DNA of 64,000 nucleotides, from the NCBI RefSeq assembly GCF_000336755.1, contig NZ_AOLK01000015.1, positions 96,662-160,661 of the forward strand, read 5' to 3'. Source of the DNA: Haloferax elongans ATCC BAA-1513 (GTDB lineage Archaea > Halobacteriota > Halobacteria > Halobacteriales > Haloferacaceae). Shown here in pieces: positions 16,701 through 23,407 of the stretch. The translations under genes were made by a program, and so were the position numbers. The notes under the pieces were generated by a model. The model made no database searches. It was not told where the DNA came from and saw only the letters and a list, made by a program, of their open reading frames with translations. Within the stretch, counting starts at the first letter, position 1. Every line of letters starts with the position of its first letter.

Positions 16701-17114
16701 ATGGATATCGAACGCACCGCCCCGGCTGTCGGCCTCGTCGGCTCGGTCCTTCTCGCGGCCGCCGTCGCGGTGCCAGCAGTCGCCGTCGAATCCGGAGCAG
16801 GTCCGATGGCCGCCTACTACGCCTCGGGTCCCGTCGGAATCGCTATCGTCGGATTGCTGGCGCTCGTCGAGGTCATCGTTCTCCTCTCCGGGCGGCAAGA
16901 ACGCACCGACCCTGCGACCGCTGCCGGTCTGGCGTTCGTTCTCGCGCTCACGATGCTCGGTATCTCGGTCACGTGGGCGTTCGCAATCGACCCAACGGTC
17001 CTGTTTAGTTTCCCAGAGCAGTACTCGTGGATTAGCTATCACCGCTGGAGCGTCCTCGGAGCCGCCTCGCTCCTCTTCGTCGGGACCGCGGGATACGCCA
17101 GAAGCGTCCTCTAA
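16701..17114 (+). CDS. Four-helix membrane protein, hypothetical
   Basis: 137-aa protein with four predicted transmembrane helices (about 9-30, 43-63, 72-96, 115-134) and very short loops. I do not recognise the family. ATG start after a T-rich promoter-like stretch (about 16665-16685). A short GC-rich hairpin with a following T run (17178-17206) lies downstream and could terminate it before the SRP RNA gene. No function is proposed. Confidence 0.75.
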   Translation: MDIERTAPAVGLVGSVLLAAAVAVPAVAVESGAGPMAAYYASGPVGIAIVGLLALVEVIVLLSGRQERTDPATAAGLAFVLALTMLGISVTWAFAIDPTVLFSFPEQYSWISYHRWSVLGAASLLFVGTAGYARSVL

Positions 17115-17177
17115 GCGAACCACAACGTCACTCCGAACGAATCGTCGCTGGAGCTATCTGTGGCTGTACTACCACTG

Positions 17178-17206
17178 GAGACACCCCGACGGTGTCCCAC
17201 GATTTT
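17178..17206 (+). terminator. Possible terminator hairpin before the SRP RNA gene
   Basis: A six-base stem GACACC/GGTGTC (17180-17185 with 17191-17196) is followed by CCCACGATTTTCC. The stem is short and the T run modest, so this is a weak prediction. Confidence 0.3.
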
Positions 17207-17222
17207 CCTTCCGACGAGTCGA

Positions 17223-17235
17223 AAGGCCCTTAACA
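17223..17235 (+). promoter_or_regulatory. Promoter element of the SRP RNA gene
   Basis: AAGGCCCTTAACA lies 20-30 bp before the predicted 5' end of the 7S RNA and contains a TTAA core of the sort used by haloarchaeal stable-RNA promoters. The assignment rests on position. Confidence 0.35.
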
Positions 17236-17252
17236 GTCCGTGGATTAGGAAG

Positions 17253-17564
17253 GGGTGGACTAGGTCGGGCAGTTAGGCCCTGCTCTTCACCCGCGAAATA
17301 GGTCTTTAGCGGGGACCGAACACGGGCGCGTCCGGTCAGACCGGCGCGGGCCTCGGAAGCCAACGTAGAAACCTCGTCCTTCGGGGACAGCGGTTCCGCG
17401 TACCCCTTCCGCAGGGAAGGGTTCGCGCGGTTCATCGGTGGTACCCCGCCAGGCGCGGAAGCGAGCAGCGGACCATCGGACGTGCGTCGCTCGAGGGATC
17501 GCGGGGTGGAGAAGGCAACCGAGATTCCCCACGTCGGAACGCCGGGCAACCTCACTGTCCACCC
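17253..17564 (+). ncRNA. ffs: Signal recognition particle 7S RNA
   Basis: About 312 nt. The ends pair (GGGTGGAC 17253-17260 with GTCCACCC 17557-17564), as in archaeal SRP RNA helix 1/5. The diagnostic SRP54-binding domain is at 17446-17471: asymmetric loop and GGAA tetraloop (17457-17460) in CCAGGCGCGGAAGCGAGCAG. The 5' part, GTCGGGCAGTTAGGCCC, resembles other haloarchaeal 7S RNAs. It forms the particle with SRP19 and SRP54 that delivers nascent membrane proteins to the membrane. The exact ends are set by pairing only. Confidence 0.93.
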
Positions 17565-17586
17565 ATTCATACCTCATTCACACGCT

Positions 17587-17610
17587 GAGCGAGAGCCCCG
17601 TTACTCGCTC
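17587..17610 (+). terminator. Hairpin downstream of SRP RNA
   Basis: A perfect seven-base stem GAGCGAG/CTCGCTC with a ten-base loop lies about 22 bp beyond the 7S RNA. It may mark the end of transcription, but no long T run follows (TATTCGG). Confidence 0.3.
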
Positions 17611-17635
17611 TATTCGGACGATAGTGACCAAGACA

Positions 17636-17669
17636 ACAGTGAGTAGGACGACAGTGAGTAGGACGACAG
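17636..17669. repeat. 15-bp tandem duplication
   Basis: Two perfect copies of ACAGTGAGTAGGACG (17636-17650, 17651-17665) plus ACAG. It lies in the non-coding 190-bp stretch between SRP RNA and tatA; a degenerate copy seems to precede it. Confidence 0.85.
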
Positions 17670-17754
17670 CGCAGCATGCAGCTTCCGTCTACGTGCAGCG
17701 TCGCTACTCACACGTCTTGGGTGTCGAAGCGGAAGTGACCCGCTAAAAACGCGA

Positions 17755-18027
17755 TTAGTTCTCGTCTTTCGCTTCGGCCGTCTCCGATTCGGACTCGGCG
17801 GCCGTCGTGGTTTCGTCTTCGTCTTCGTCCTCGCTGCCCTCAACGCCTTCCTTCAGCTCCTCTTCGATTTCCTGACGGCCGCGGCGGAACTCTCCCATCG
17901 CCTGTCCGGACGAGCGAGCGAGTTGCGGGAGCTTGTTCGCACCGAAGAGTAGGACGACGATGAGCAGGACGATGAGTAGTTCTGGGCCGCCGGGGAGCCC
18001 CGGAAACAGTGGGATGGGTGTCAACAT
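17755..18027 (-). CDS. tatA: Twin-arginine translocase subunit TatA
   Basis: 90-aa protein with the TatA layout: a short N-terminus, one transmembrane helix (about 13-30), the hinge F-G-A-N-K-L-P, an amphipathic helix (about 35-60) and a long acidic tail (61-90). It forms the pore-like complex that exports folded proteins; haloarchaea send most secreted proteins through Tat, and several Tat lipoproteins are encoded in this window. The N-terminus lacks extra helices seen in TatC. No tatC is nearby, so it is a stand-alone tatA-type gene. Confidence 0.92.
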   Translation of the reverse strand: MLTPIPLFPGLPGGPELLIVLLIVVLLFGANKLPQLARSSGQAMGEFRRGRQEIEEELKEGVEGSEDEDEDETTTAAESESETAEAKDEN

Positions 18028-18307
18028 TATGTTCGGTTACGTTCGCGGGGAAGATAAGAGAGGCGGTCTGTCGCGCTGGTATTTCGCGCCGTTGTGACTC
18101 TCCCAAAGAGCCGCACAGCCACACTATCGGCAGTTGTGGGCGTTTAAGGGTGTAAAACGTGGACGCGGGTGGTCGCAGCACTGGGGAACGGACTCACGTG
18201 TTGCCACCGCGACAGCAATAGTGCCCTCGCTGGAGAGCGAGCGCCACTCGGAATTTTCGTGGTGGCACCACCGAAGCCACCAGTTGTCAGGACGATTTTT
18301 CTCGACG
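18028..18307. other. Gap with a degenerate zinc-ribbon fragment
   Basis: No intact gene is supported here. On the minus strand at 18114-18138 the reading N-C-R-stop-C-G-C matches the N-terminal C-R-K-C-G-Y of the 51-aa zinc-ribbon gene at 18308-18463, with TAG in place of AAG, so this may be a decayed duplicate. A short inverted repeat (GCCAC...GTGGC around 18249-18268) is also present. Confidence 0.35.
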
Positions 18308-18463
18308 TTAGAGACCTGTCATTACGTCGGTGCTCCCGCATTCGGGACACTGTGTCATCGTCCCGAGTGACGACTCCACTCGACTCCACTCGGTCCCACC
18401 CGAGATAGCCGAGTAGCCACACTTTCGGCAGCGAGACATCGGTTCTGAGGAACTGCTTGCCAT
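18308..18463 (-). CDS. 51-aa zinc-ribbon microprotein
   Basis: Small protein starting MASSSSEPMSRCRKCGYSAI and ending GSTDVMTGL. It carries two CPxCG-like knuckles, C12-x2-C15 and C39-x2-C42, about 24 residues apart, the one-domain zinc-ribbon form common among haloarchaeal microproteins, several of which affect growth or motility in Haloferax. It is too short to pass usual length cut-offs but the cysteine spacing, acidic composition and ATG start make it credible. Start at 18463; no other gene overlaps. Function unknown; protein or nucleic-acid binding is likely. Confidence 0.78.
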   Translation of the reverse strand: MASSSSEPMSRCRKCGYSAISGGTEWSRVESSLGTMTQCPECGSTDVMTGL

Positions 18464-18606
18464 ACTGATTCAACTATCACGATTCCACATAGTCGTTACT
18501 CTGGTTGGTGGAAATGTACAGAAAAAAGACGGTCAATTAGTGTATCAGGACGCGAGTTGTGCGCTGATCGTCGCCGAGGGAGTGATGTCACACCGCGACG
18601 TTCGGG

Positions 18607-20595
18607 TCACACCGTACAAATCGGCGGGTCGCCGTTGCCGGACCCCGGTTGACCGTCGGGGTGTGAATCGTCCTGTCCCGGCGGCACGTTCACGTCGACG
18701 TTTGCGACCGCATGCTGGAAGTAGCCGTCGCCGTAGACGGGACTGTCGTATCCGGCGTACAGTTCGAGTTCTTGACTGTCGTCACTCAGCCGTCGGAACT
18801 CGTCTTGGTCGAACGTCACGACGAGTTCGCCGTCTTCGACAGTTGCTGACTCGGCGTCGAGCGCCCCTGTGGTCGCGTTCTGGAGGACGACAGACGAGGC
18901 GTTCACCCCGTCGATATCAGAGGAAACCGCCTTCCGGACAGTGACTGTCTCCTTCGCCGCGTGGGCTGGCGGGTTCGCGACTGTCACGTTTCCGAGGTGG
19001 CTATCGACGCGCCGAATTCGGTTGGTGTCCTCGGGTGCAACCGGCGAGTTGGCGTCGATATACTGCGCAACGACGGTCCCGTAGAGCGTGTAATCCTCGC
19101 TCGTGGTCGGGAGTTCCGCCATGCTCCATCCGTACCGGTCCTCGAAGGCCCACCCGGCCATGTACGAGTTGACGGTGACGTTGTAGTGAGCATCCTCGTC
19201 GAGTTGCTCGCCGTTCACGTACACGTCTCGGACGACCGGACTGGCGTTTTCGGACGGGACGTACTCGTAGGAGACGCCGCTTACCTGCAGTTGTGCCTGT
19301 GCGCCGTAGTTGTCGTCCGTGGTCGAGACTTGGCTCGCGAGGAGTTCCCGCAATTGCTCACCGGTCATTCGTTTGGTGACGAGGTAGTTTCCGAACGGGA
19401 GCGAGGTGTAGACGTCGTCGTAGGTGACGTTCCCGCGGTCGATGACGAAGTCGCCGCGGATTCCACCGGCGTTCGTCACCGCGACGTCCGACCCGGTCTG
19501 GTTGCGGAAGGCGTCGGTGATGAGGTTGCCCCACGCAGTCTCGTCTTTGTAGTTGGACGTGAACCGCGAGTCGAGGGTCGTGTTGGTTCGTCCGACGACT
19601 TCACCGAGCTGTGCCGACCGCGCGTCGGAGACGATTGTCTCGGCGGTCTGGTTCACCGACGAATTCTCGCCGACCGTGACGAGTCGCCCACTTGCGAGCG
19701 AGACATCGTCGTCGGTCACGGAGAGGTTGACCTCGCCGACGTACGCGCCGCGAGCCTCGGCCTCGACGATAGTGGTTCCATCGACGGTCTTCGGGGCGTA
19801 GGCGACTTCGTCGTCACCGGTGACGATGAGGTCGATATTGTCGGTGTTGCGCGCGAGTTCTTTGGACTCGGGCACGCCGATGTGGGCCGCTGCGACCACG
19901 ACATCGACGTTCTTCTCGTCTTTGAGTTTCGTCGCCACGCGACTCCCGACGCGGGAGAAGTCGGCGACGCGGTATCCCTGTTCGTCGAAGTCGACTGCCG
20001 TCTTCGACTTGATGGCGTCGTCGACCAGTCCGACGATGCCGACTCGGACGCCGTCGCGCTCGACGATGGTGTAGTTCTTCGTTCCGGGGATGCCGCTGCC
20101 GTCCTCGTGGACGACGTTCGCGACCAACCACGGGAACTCCGAGGCGGCGCTGTAGTTCTCGACCGCACCGAATCCGTAGTCGAGGTCGTGATTACCGACG
20201 ACTTCCGCGTCCGGCCCGAGCGTGTTGAGCACGTCCACGGGGACGCGCCACTGACTCGTCGGCGAGAAGGAACTCGGACTCACCTGGTCGCCGCCACCGA
20301 CGACGACGGTCGGGTTATCGTGTGCCTGCCGTCGGTCGTTGACGACGCCGACCAACCGACCCATCCGCGTCGGGTTCGACGCGGCGGTCTGCACGTCGTT
20401 GTACGTCAATACTGTGAGTGTTGTCGCGTTCGTTGCGTTCGTGGTCGCGTTCGAATCGACGTCCGCCGGGGCGGTGGGACCGGCGTTCGTACCGGCCGGG
20501 CCTGCGGTCAGAGCGGCCGCAGGCGACGTCGTAGCCACGAGAAGCAGTACTGCTACTGTGAGTATGGTTCGAAGAGTATCGGAACGTGATTCCAC
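18607..20595 (-). CDS. Exported 5'-nucleotidase/UshA-like metallophosphoesterase with altered metal motif
   Basis: 662-aa exported protein: Sec signal (about 1-28), a Thr/Asn-rich linker, a calcineurin-like phosphoesterase domain (about 58-310) and a 5'-nucleotidase C-terminal domain (about 320-510), then beta-rich C-terminal sequence. Motifs read YNDVQ, GGGDQ, GNHDLDYG and AAHIG; the last metal motif, normally G-H-x-H, reads VTGDDEVAY. The C-terminal nucleotide-binding domain (AVTNAGGIRGDF...LPFGNYLVTKRMTG) looks normal. It would act outside the cell on nucleotides if active. ATG at 20595. Confidence 0.87.
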   Translation of the reverse strand: MESRSDTLRTILTVAVLLLVATTSPAAALTAGPAGTNAGPTAPADVDSNATTNATNATTLTVLTYNDVQTAASNPTRMGRLVGVVNDRRQAHDNPTVVVGGGDQVSPSSFSPTSQWRVPVDVLNTLGPDAEVVGNHDLDYGFGAVENYSAASEFPWLVANVVHEDGSGIPGTKNYTIVERDGVRVGIVGLVDDAIKSKTAVDFDEQGYRVADFSRVGSRVATKLKDEKNVDVVVAAAHIGVPESKELARNTDNIDLIVTGDDEVAYAPKTVDGTTIVEAEARGAYVGEVNLSVTDDDVSLASGRLVTVGENSSVNQTAETIVSDARSAQLGEVVGRTNTTLDSRFTSNYKDETAWGNLITDAFRNQTGSDVAVTNAGGIRGDFVIDRGNVTYDDVYTSLPFGNYLVTKRMTGEQLRELLASQVSTTDDNYGAQAQLQVSGVSYEYVPSENASPVVRDVYVNGEQLDEDAHYNVTVNSYMAGWAFEDRYGWSMAELPTTSEDYTLYGTVVAQYIDANSPVAPEDTNRIRRVDSHLGNVTVANPPAHAAKETVTVRKAVSSDIDGVNASSVVLQNATTGALDAESATVEDGELVVTFDQDEFRRLSDDSQELELYAGYDSPVYGDGYFQHAVANVDVNVPPGQDDSHPDGQPGSGNGDPPICTV

Positions 20596-20817
20596 TGCGT
20601 TCGTTCGTGTTCGATAATTTAAGAAAAAGATGACGGCCGATTGTGATATCGGGCGTACGTACTGCTATGTATGGCTCCATATACGGTGGTTTTGGGTGAT
20701 GCCGAGTCTACCTGCTATCTGGTTCGGACTGTGTCACCAGGCTGAACTACCCCCAAAATTCGTCAGTGACCCCCCACCAGCAGCATCTTCTTGCATTCTT
20801 GACTCGAAATACAGCTT
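20596..20817. other. AT-rich intergenic region
   Basis: 222 bp of lower GC than the surroundings between divergent genes, with ATATACG and ATAATTTAAG elements near the 5'-nucleotidase side that look like promoter sequence. I see no gene in it. Confidence 0.5.
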
Positions 20818-21630
20818 ATGGAGTCCGTTTCGGTGCACGGGGTGGCGGTCACGGCGTTGGGGCTCGGAACCGCCCGCATGAGGGGTGACGAGTGTCGTCA
20901 GGCGGTGACGACCGGGTTGGAACTTGGGTATCGACACATCGACACCGCGCAGATGTACAAAAACGAGGATGCGGTCGGCGACGCGGTGGCCCAGTCGGGC
21001 GTCGACCGCGACGAGGCTTTCTTGGTCACGAAGATTCTCCGGGGGAACCTCCGATACGACGACGTGCTGGATTCATTCGCGGAGAGCCTCGAACGCTTGC
21101 AGATGGAGTACGTGGACTTGCTGTTGATTCACGCCCCGAGTCGGTCGGTTCCCGTCAGTGAGTCGGTGCGGGCGATGAACGAACTGCAAGAGCAGGGAGC
21201 GGTGAAACACATCGGCGTCAGCAACTTCTCGGTGAGTCAGTTACGGGAGGCGATGCAGGCGTCCGCGACTCCGATACTCACCAATCAGGTCGAGTACCAC
21301 CCGTTCAAGAGTCAGCGCAGCCTCTTGGAGTTCTGCATCGAAAACGACGTGTTGCTGACGGCGTACAGTCCGTTGAATCTGGGGTCCGGACTGTCGGACG
21401 AGACGCTCCAAGAGATTGGGGCTCGCCACGGAAAGACGCCAGCGCAAGTCGCCCTGCGATGGCTCGTCCAACAGGAGCACGTCGCTGCAATCCCCAAGGC
21501 GTCTCAGGAGCGCCACTTGGCAGAGAACATCGATATCTTCGACTTCCAACTGTCCGAAGACGAGATGGAGCAGGTCTTCGAGTTGCAAGGCGGGTTGCTC
21601 ACCCGGCTTCGTTCGTTGCTGCAACTGTGA
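20818..21630 (+). CDS. Aldo/keto reductase, 2,5-diketo-D-gluconate reductase-like
   Basis: 270-aa reductase of the short AKR type. The tetrad D42, Y47, K72, H105 is intact, in the contexts YRHIDTAQMYKNE, LVTKIL and LLIHAP. Compared with the AKR at 1012 it lacks the large loops and is nearer the DkgA/morphine-dehydrogenase branch. It is isolated between the 5'-nucleotidase-like gene and the tRNA-Gly repeat field. Its base use looks slightly less GC3-biased than neighbours (more TTG and GTG codons), a mild sign of different history. Confidence 0.9.
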   Translation: MESVSVHGVAVTALGLGTARMRGDECRQAVTTGLELGYRHIDTAQMYKNEDAVGDAVAQSGVDRDEAFLVTKILRGNLRYDDVLDSFAESLERLQMEYVDLLLIHAPSRSVPVSESVRAMNELQEQGAVKHIGVSNFSVSQLREAMQASATPILTNQVEYHPFKSQRSLLEFCIENDVLLTAYSPLNLGSGLSDETLQEIGARHGKTPAQVALRWLVQQEHVAAIPKASQERHLAENIDIFDFQLSEDEMEQVFELQGGLLTRLRSLLQL

Positions 21631-21632
21631 GT

Positions 21633-21686
21633 TCGGAGTCTAACGACTCCTCGTTTGGTTCCGTTCAGAAAGTGCGCCGGCCGGGA
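21633..21686. repeat. 54-bp direct repeat, left copy (contains tRNA-Gly 3' end)
   Basis: Identical to 21991-22044. It includes a 6-bp hairpin (GGAGTC/GACTCC, 4-nt loop), a 25-bp trailer and 14 bp of the tRNA-Gly gene 3' end (TGCGCCGGCCGGGA). The true tRNA gene continues only from the right copy. Confidence 0.95.
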
Positions 21687-21901
21687 GTTCACCGATCGAA
21701 GCGAGGTGAACGTCGGTGAGGCTCTGCCTCACCGGGAGTCCCGCGAGCGTATGCGAGCGGGATATCGGGCGGCAAACGACCGCAGGGAGTCCCGTGAGCA
21801 ACGCGAACGGGACGTCGGCGAGACGTGTCTCGCCGGAAGTGCGCCGGCCGGGACTGAGCAAACCGAAGGTTTGCGAAGGTCGGTGAAGCAGGGCTTCACC
21901 G
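21687..21901. repeat. Run of seven hairpins
   Basis: Consecutive inverted repeats: 21687-21711 (7-bp stem), 21714-21734 (9-bp, CGGTGAGGC/GCCTCACCG), 21739-21762 (6-bp), 21789-21813 (6-bp), 21816-21835 (8-bp), 21858-21874 (7-bp) and 21881-21901 (9-bp). A further copy of the tRNA 3' end (TGCGCCGGCCGGGA) sits at 21840-21853. No coding potential is evident. Adjacent stems share CGGTGAG/CGGCGAG-type arms, so they probably arose by duplication. Confidence 0.85.
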
Positions 21902-21960
21902 GGATTTGAACCTCGGTCGCTCTGCTCGCTTCGCTCGCGTCGCTCCCTGATTCAAATCCC
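21901..21960. repeat. Inverted pair of tRNA T-loop-like sequences
   Basis: GGGATTTGAA (21901-21910) and its exact complement TTCAAATCCC (21951-21960) flank a GCTCGC-rich 40-bp core. Both match the T-arm sequence of the tRNA-Gly gene at 22041-22050. No acceptor or anticodon stem is present, so this is not a tRNA. Confidence 0.8.
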
Positions 21961-21990
21961 TCTGGGTCGCACTTCTTCACTCCACGGAAC

Positions 21991-22044
21991 TCGGAGTCTA
22001 ACGACTCCTCGTTTGGTTCCGTTCAGAAAGTGCGCCGGCCGGGA
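21991..22044. repeat. 54-bp direct repeat, right copy
   Basis: Exact copy of 21633-21686, here continuous with the functional tRNA-Gly gene. On the minus strand it is the tRNA 3' end plus trailer and hairpin, so the hairpin may act as the tRNA terminator. The two copies are 358 bp apart, as attachment-site repeats of a short remnant would be. Confidence 0.95.
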
Positions 22045-22101
22045 TTTGAACCCGGGCCATGAGCTTGGAAGGCTCAGGTCCTGCCACTAGACCACCGGCG
22101 C
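22031..22101 (-). tRNA. tRNA-Gly(TCC)
   Basis: 71-nt cloverleaf on the minus strand. Acceptor stem GCGCCGG/CCGGCGC with discriminator A; D-arm GGTCTAGTGGC; anticodon stem TGAGC/GCTCA with loop CTTCCAA giving anticodon TCC, which reads GGA and GGG; T-arm CCGGG/CCCGG with loop TTCAAAT. No intron and no encoded CCA. Copies of its 3' end lie downstream and of its 5' end upstream. Confidence 0.95.
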
Positions 22102-22145
22102 TCATTGCATTCGCACCGAGCATCGACGGACGCCGTCCGTCTCAA

Positions 22146-22219
22146 CACCGGCGCTCACTCGTTACACTCGTTCGCGCCGAGCCTCGACCGACCTTCGGTC
22201 GGCCGAGACACCGGCGCTC
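22146..22219. repeat. Copies of the tRNA-Gly 5' end upstream of the gene
   Basis: CACCGGCGCTC, the first bases of the tRNA gene with flank (22093-22103), recurs at 22146-22156 and 22209-22219. Between the copies are short palindromes (GACCGACCTTCGGTCGGCC around 22186-22204). It mirrors the duplication of the 3' end on the other side. Confidence 0.75.
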
Positions 22220-22276
22220 TGAGGCAACGTCTATTCCCTCATTCTCGACGCCCCAATAAGGATGTTACCTTTTTCG

Positions 22277-23302
22277 TCAGGCGTCCGTGTCTCCCGATTT
22301 TCCGGGGTTATCGGGCTTCTTCTCGTCGTCTTCGCCGAATTCGTACTCCAACTCGGCTTCTGCGTCGCCGTCAGTGACTTTCACCGTCACCTCGTCGGCG
22401 TCGGGGATGGAGACCACGAGTCCCCCGTCGGCGTCTGTCGTCCCGACGTCCTCACCGTTCACGTTGACGGTGGCGTTCTCGACGGGCGTCTCGTTCTGGG
22501 AGACCACGAGCGTCGCGTTCTCACCGGCCGTGACGTTGCCATCGAAACTGGCGGTTACTTCTGCGTCCGAGGACTCGTCCTCAGATTCGTGCTCGCCTTC
22601 AGAGTCGGCCGCATCTGCGCCGACGTCCTCGATGGGGACGTTCGTCCCGGACTCGCTGATAACGGGCTTAAGGATGTACTTCCCGCTCTTGCCAGCCTTG
22701 AACGCGGTGATGTCGAAGACGAAGTCCACGTCCTCACCGTTGCCGACTTCGAAGTTCGAGTTGAGGTGGAGCTTCTCGCTCGGAAGCTTGACGTTCACCT
22801 GCTCGCCCGTCTTGAGCGTCCCGTTGACCTCGCCCACGTGGACGAACACCTTCGTGTAGTTGCCTTCGGGCACGTCGTAGCTTCCCACGAGCGATGCCTT
22901 GTCGCCCTGCAGTTGGGTCAGGTCCACGGTCACGTTGTCGACCTCGTAGGTGACTTTCCCACTGTCGTCCGCGTCGTCGTCTGCTTCGGCTTCCGCTTCA
23001 GCTTCTGCTTCGGCCTCAGCCTCGGCGTCGGCGTCTTCGGAGTCACCATCCGAGTCACTGTTCGCCTTCATCAACGTCACGCGCTCGATGGTGACGTTGA
23101 GGTGTTCGAAGTCGGCGATTGCGTTCTGCTCGTCGCTCACGTAGAAGTTCAGTGTGCCCGTCTGGGTGGCTTGGTCTCCAGAAGCGGTGCCGTCACCGTC
23201 TGCGCCAGATGGCGCATCAGTCAGTGTTCCACTCCCGCCTGCACACCCGGCCAAGAGGACCAGGAGTGCGACGAGAACAGTCGCAAATCTGTGAGTGTTC
23301 AT
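22277..23302 (-). CDS. DUF4382-type lipoprotein with Ala-Glu run
   Basis: 341-aa exported lipoprotein: signal peptide with lipobox L-L-A-G-C (Cys about 20), a Gly/Thr/Asp-rich spacer, then a DUF4382-like beta domain (about 47-215) interrupted by a run of Ala-Glu dipeptides (about 96-112), and a C-terminal Ig-like/carboxypeptidase-regulatory-like domain (about 240-315) with a charged tail. Role unknown; such proteins sit on the outer face of the membrane. The ATG at 23302 (MNTHRF) is preferred over the GTG four codons upstream. Confidence 0.8.
   Translation of the reverse strand: MNTHRFATVLVALLVLLAGCAGGSGTLTDAPSGADGDGTASGDQATQTGTLNFYVSDEQNAIADFEHLNVTIERVTLMKANSDSDGDSEDADAEAEAEAEAEAEAEADDDADDSGKVTYEVDNVTVDLTQLQGDKASLVGSYDVPEGNYTKVFVHVGEVNGTLKTGEQVNVKLPSEKLHLNSNFEVGNGEDVDFVFDITAFKAGKSGKYILKPVISESGTNVPIEDVGADAADSEGEHESEDESSDAEVTASFDGNVTAGENATLVVSQNETPVENATVNVNGEDVGTTDADGGLVVSIPDADEVTVKVTDGDAEAELEYEFGEDDEKKPDNPGKSGDTDA
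22981..23034. repeat. Hexanucleotide low-complexity tract
   Basis: Imperfect tandem GCTTCN/GCCTCN units coding the Ala-Glu run of the lipoprotein gene on the minus strand. It is likely to vary in length between strains by slippage in units that keep frame. Confidence 0.8.
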
Positions 23303-23407
23303 CGTAACAGACACTACTCGCTCCGAGAACTTGAGGAGGGTATTTACGAACCCCGAATTTCCCCGGATTTCGCCGAATTACGGGGTCAATAACCCGAATA
23401 GCCCGTG

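Noticed and set aside
17169..17570. Minus-strand frames across the SRP RNA
   Set aside because: The region folds as 7S RNA with paired ends and a GGAA tetraloop; the proteins look like no family.
18961..20589. 542-codon plus-strand frame across the 5'-nucleotidase-like gene
   Set aside because: Antisense shadow; the minus-strand gene has a signal peptide and family motifs.
21901..21960. Possible second tRNA from the T-loop-like TTCAAATCCC
   Set aside because: No acceptor, D or anticodon stem can be formed; only the T-arm sequence is present, inverted against another copy.
21640..21980. Short minus-strand frames in the hairpin field
   Set aside because: They are built from palindromic repeats, with Arg/Ser-rich translation and no start signals; no family resemblance.
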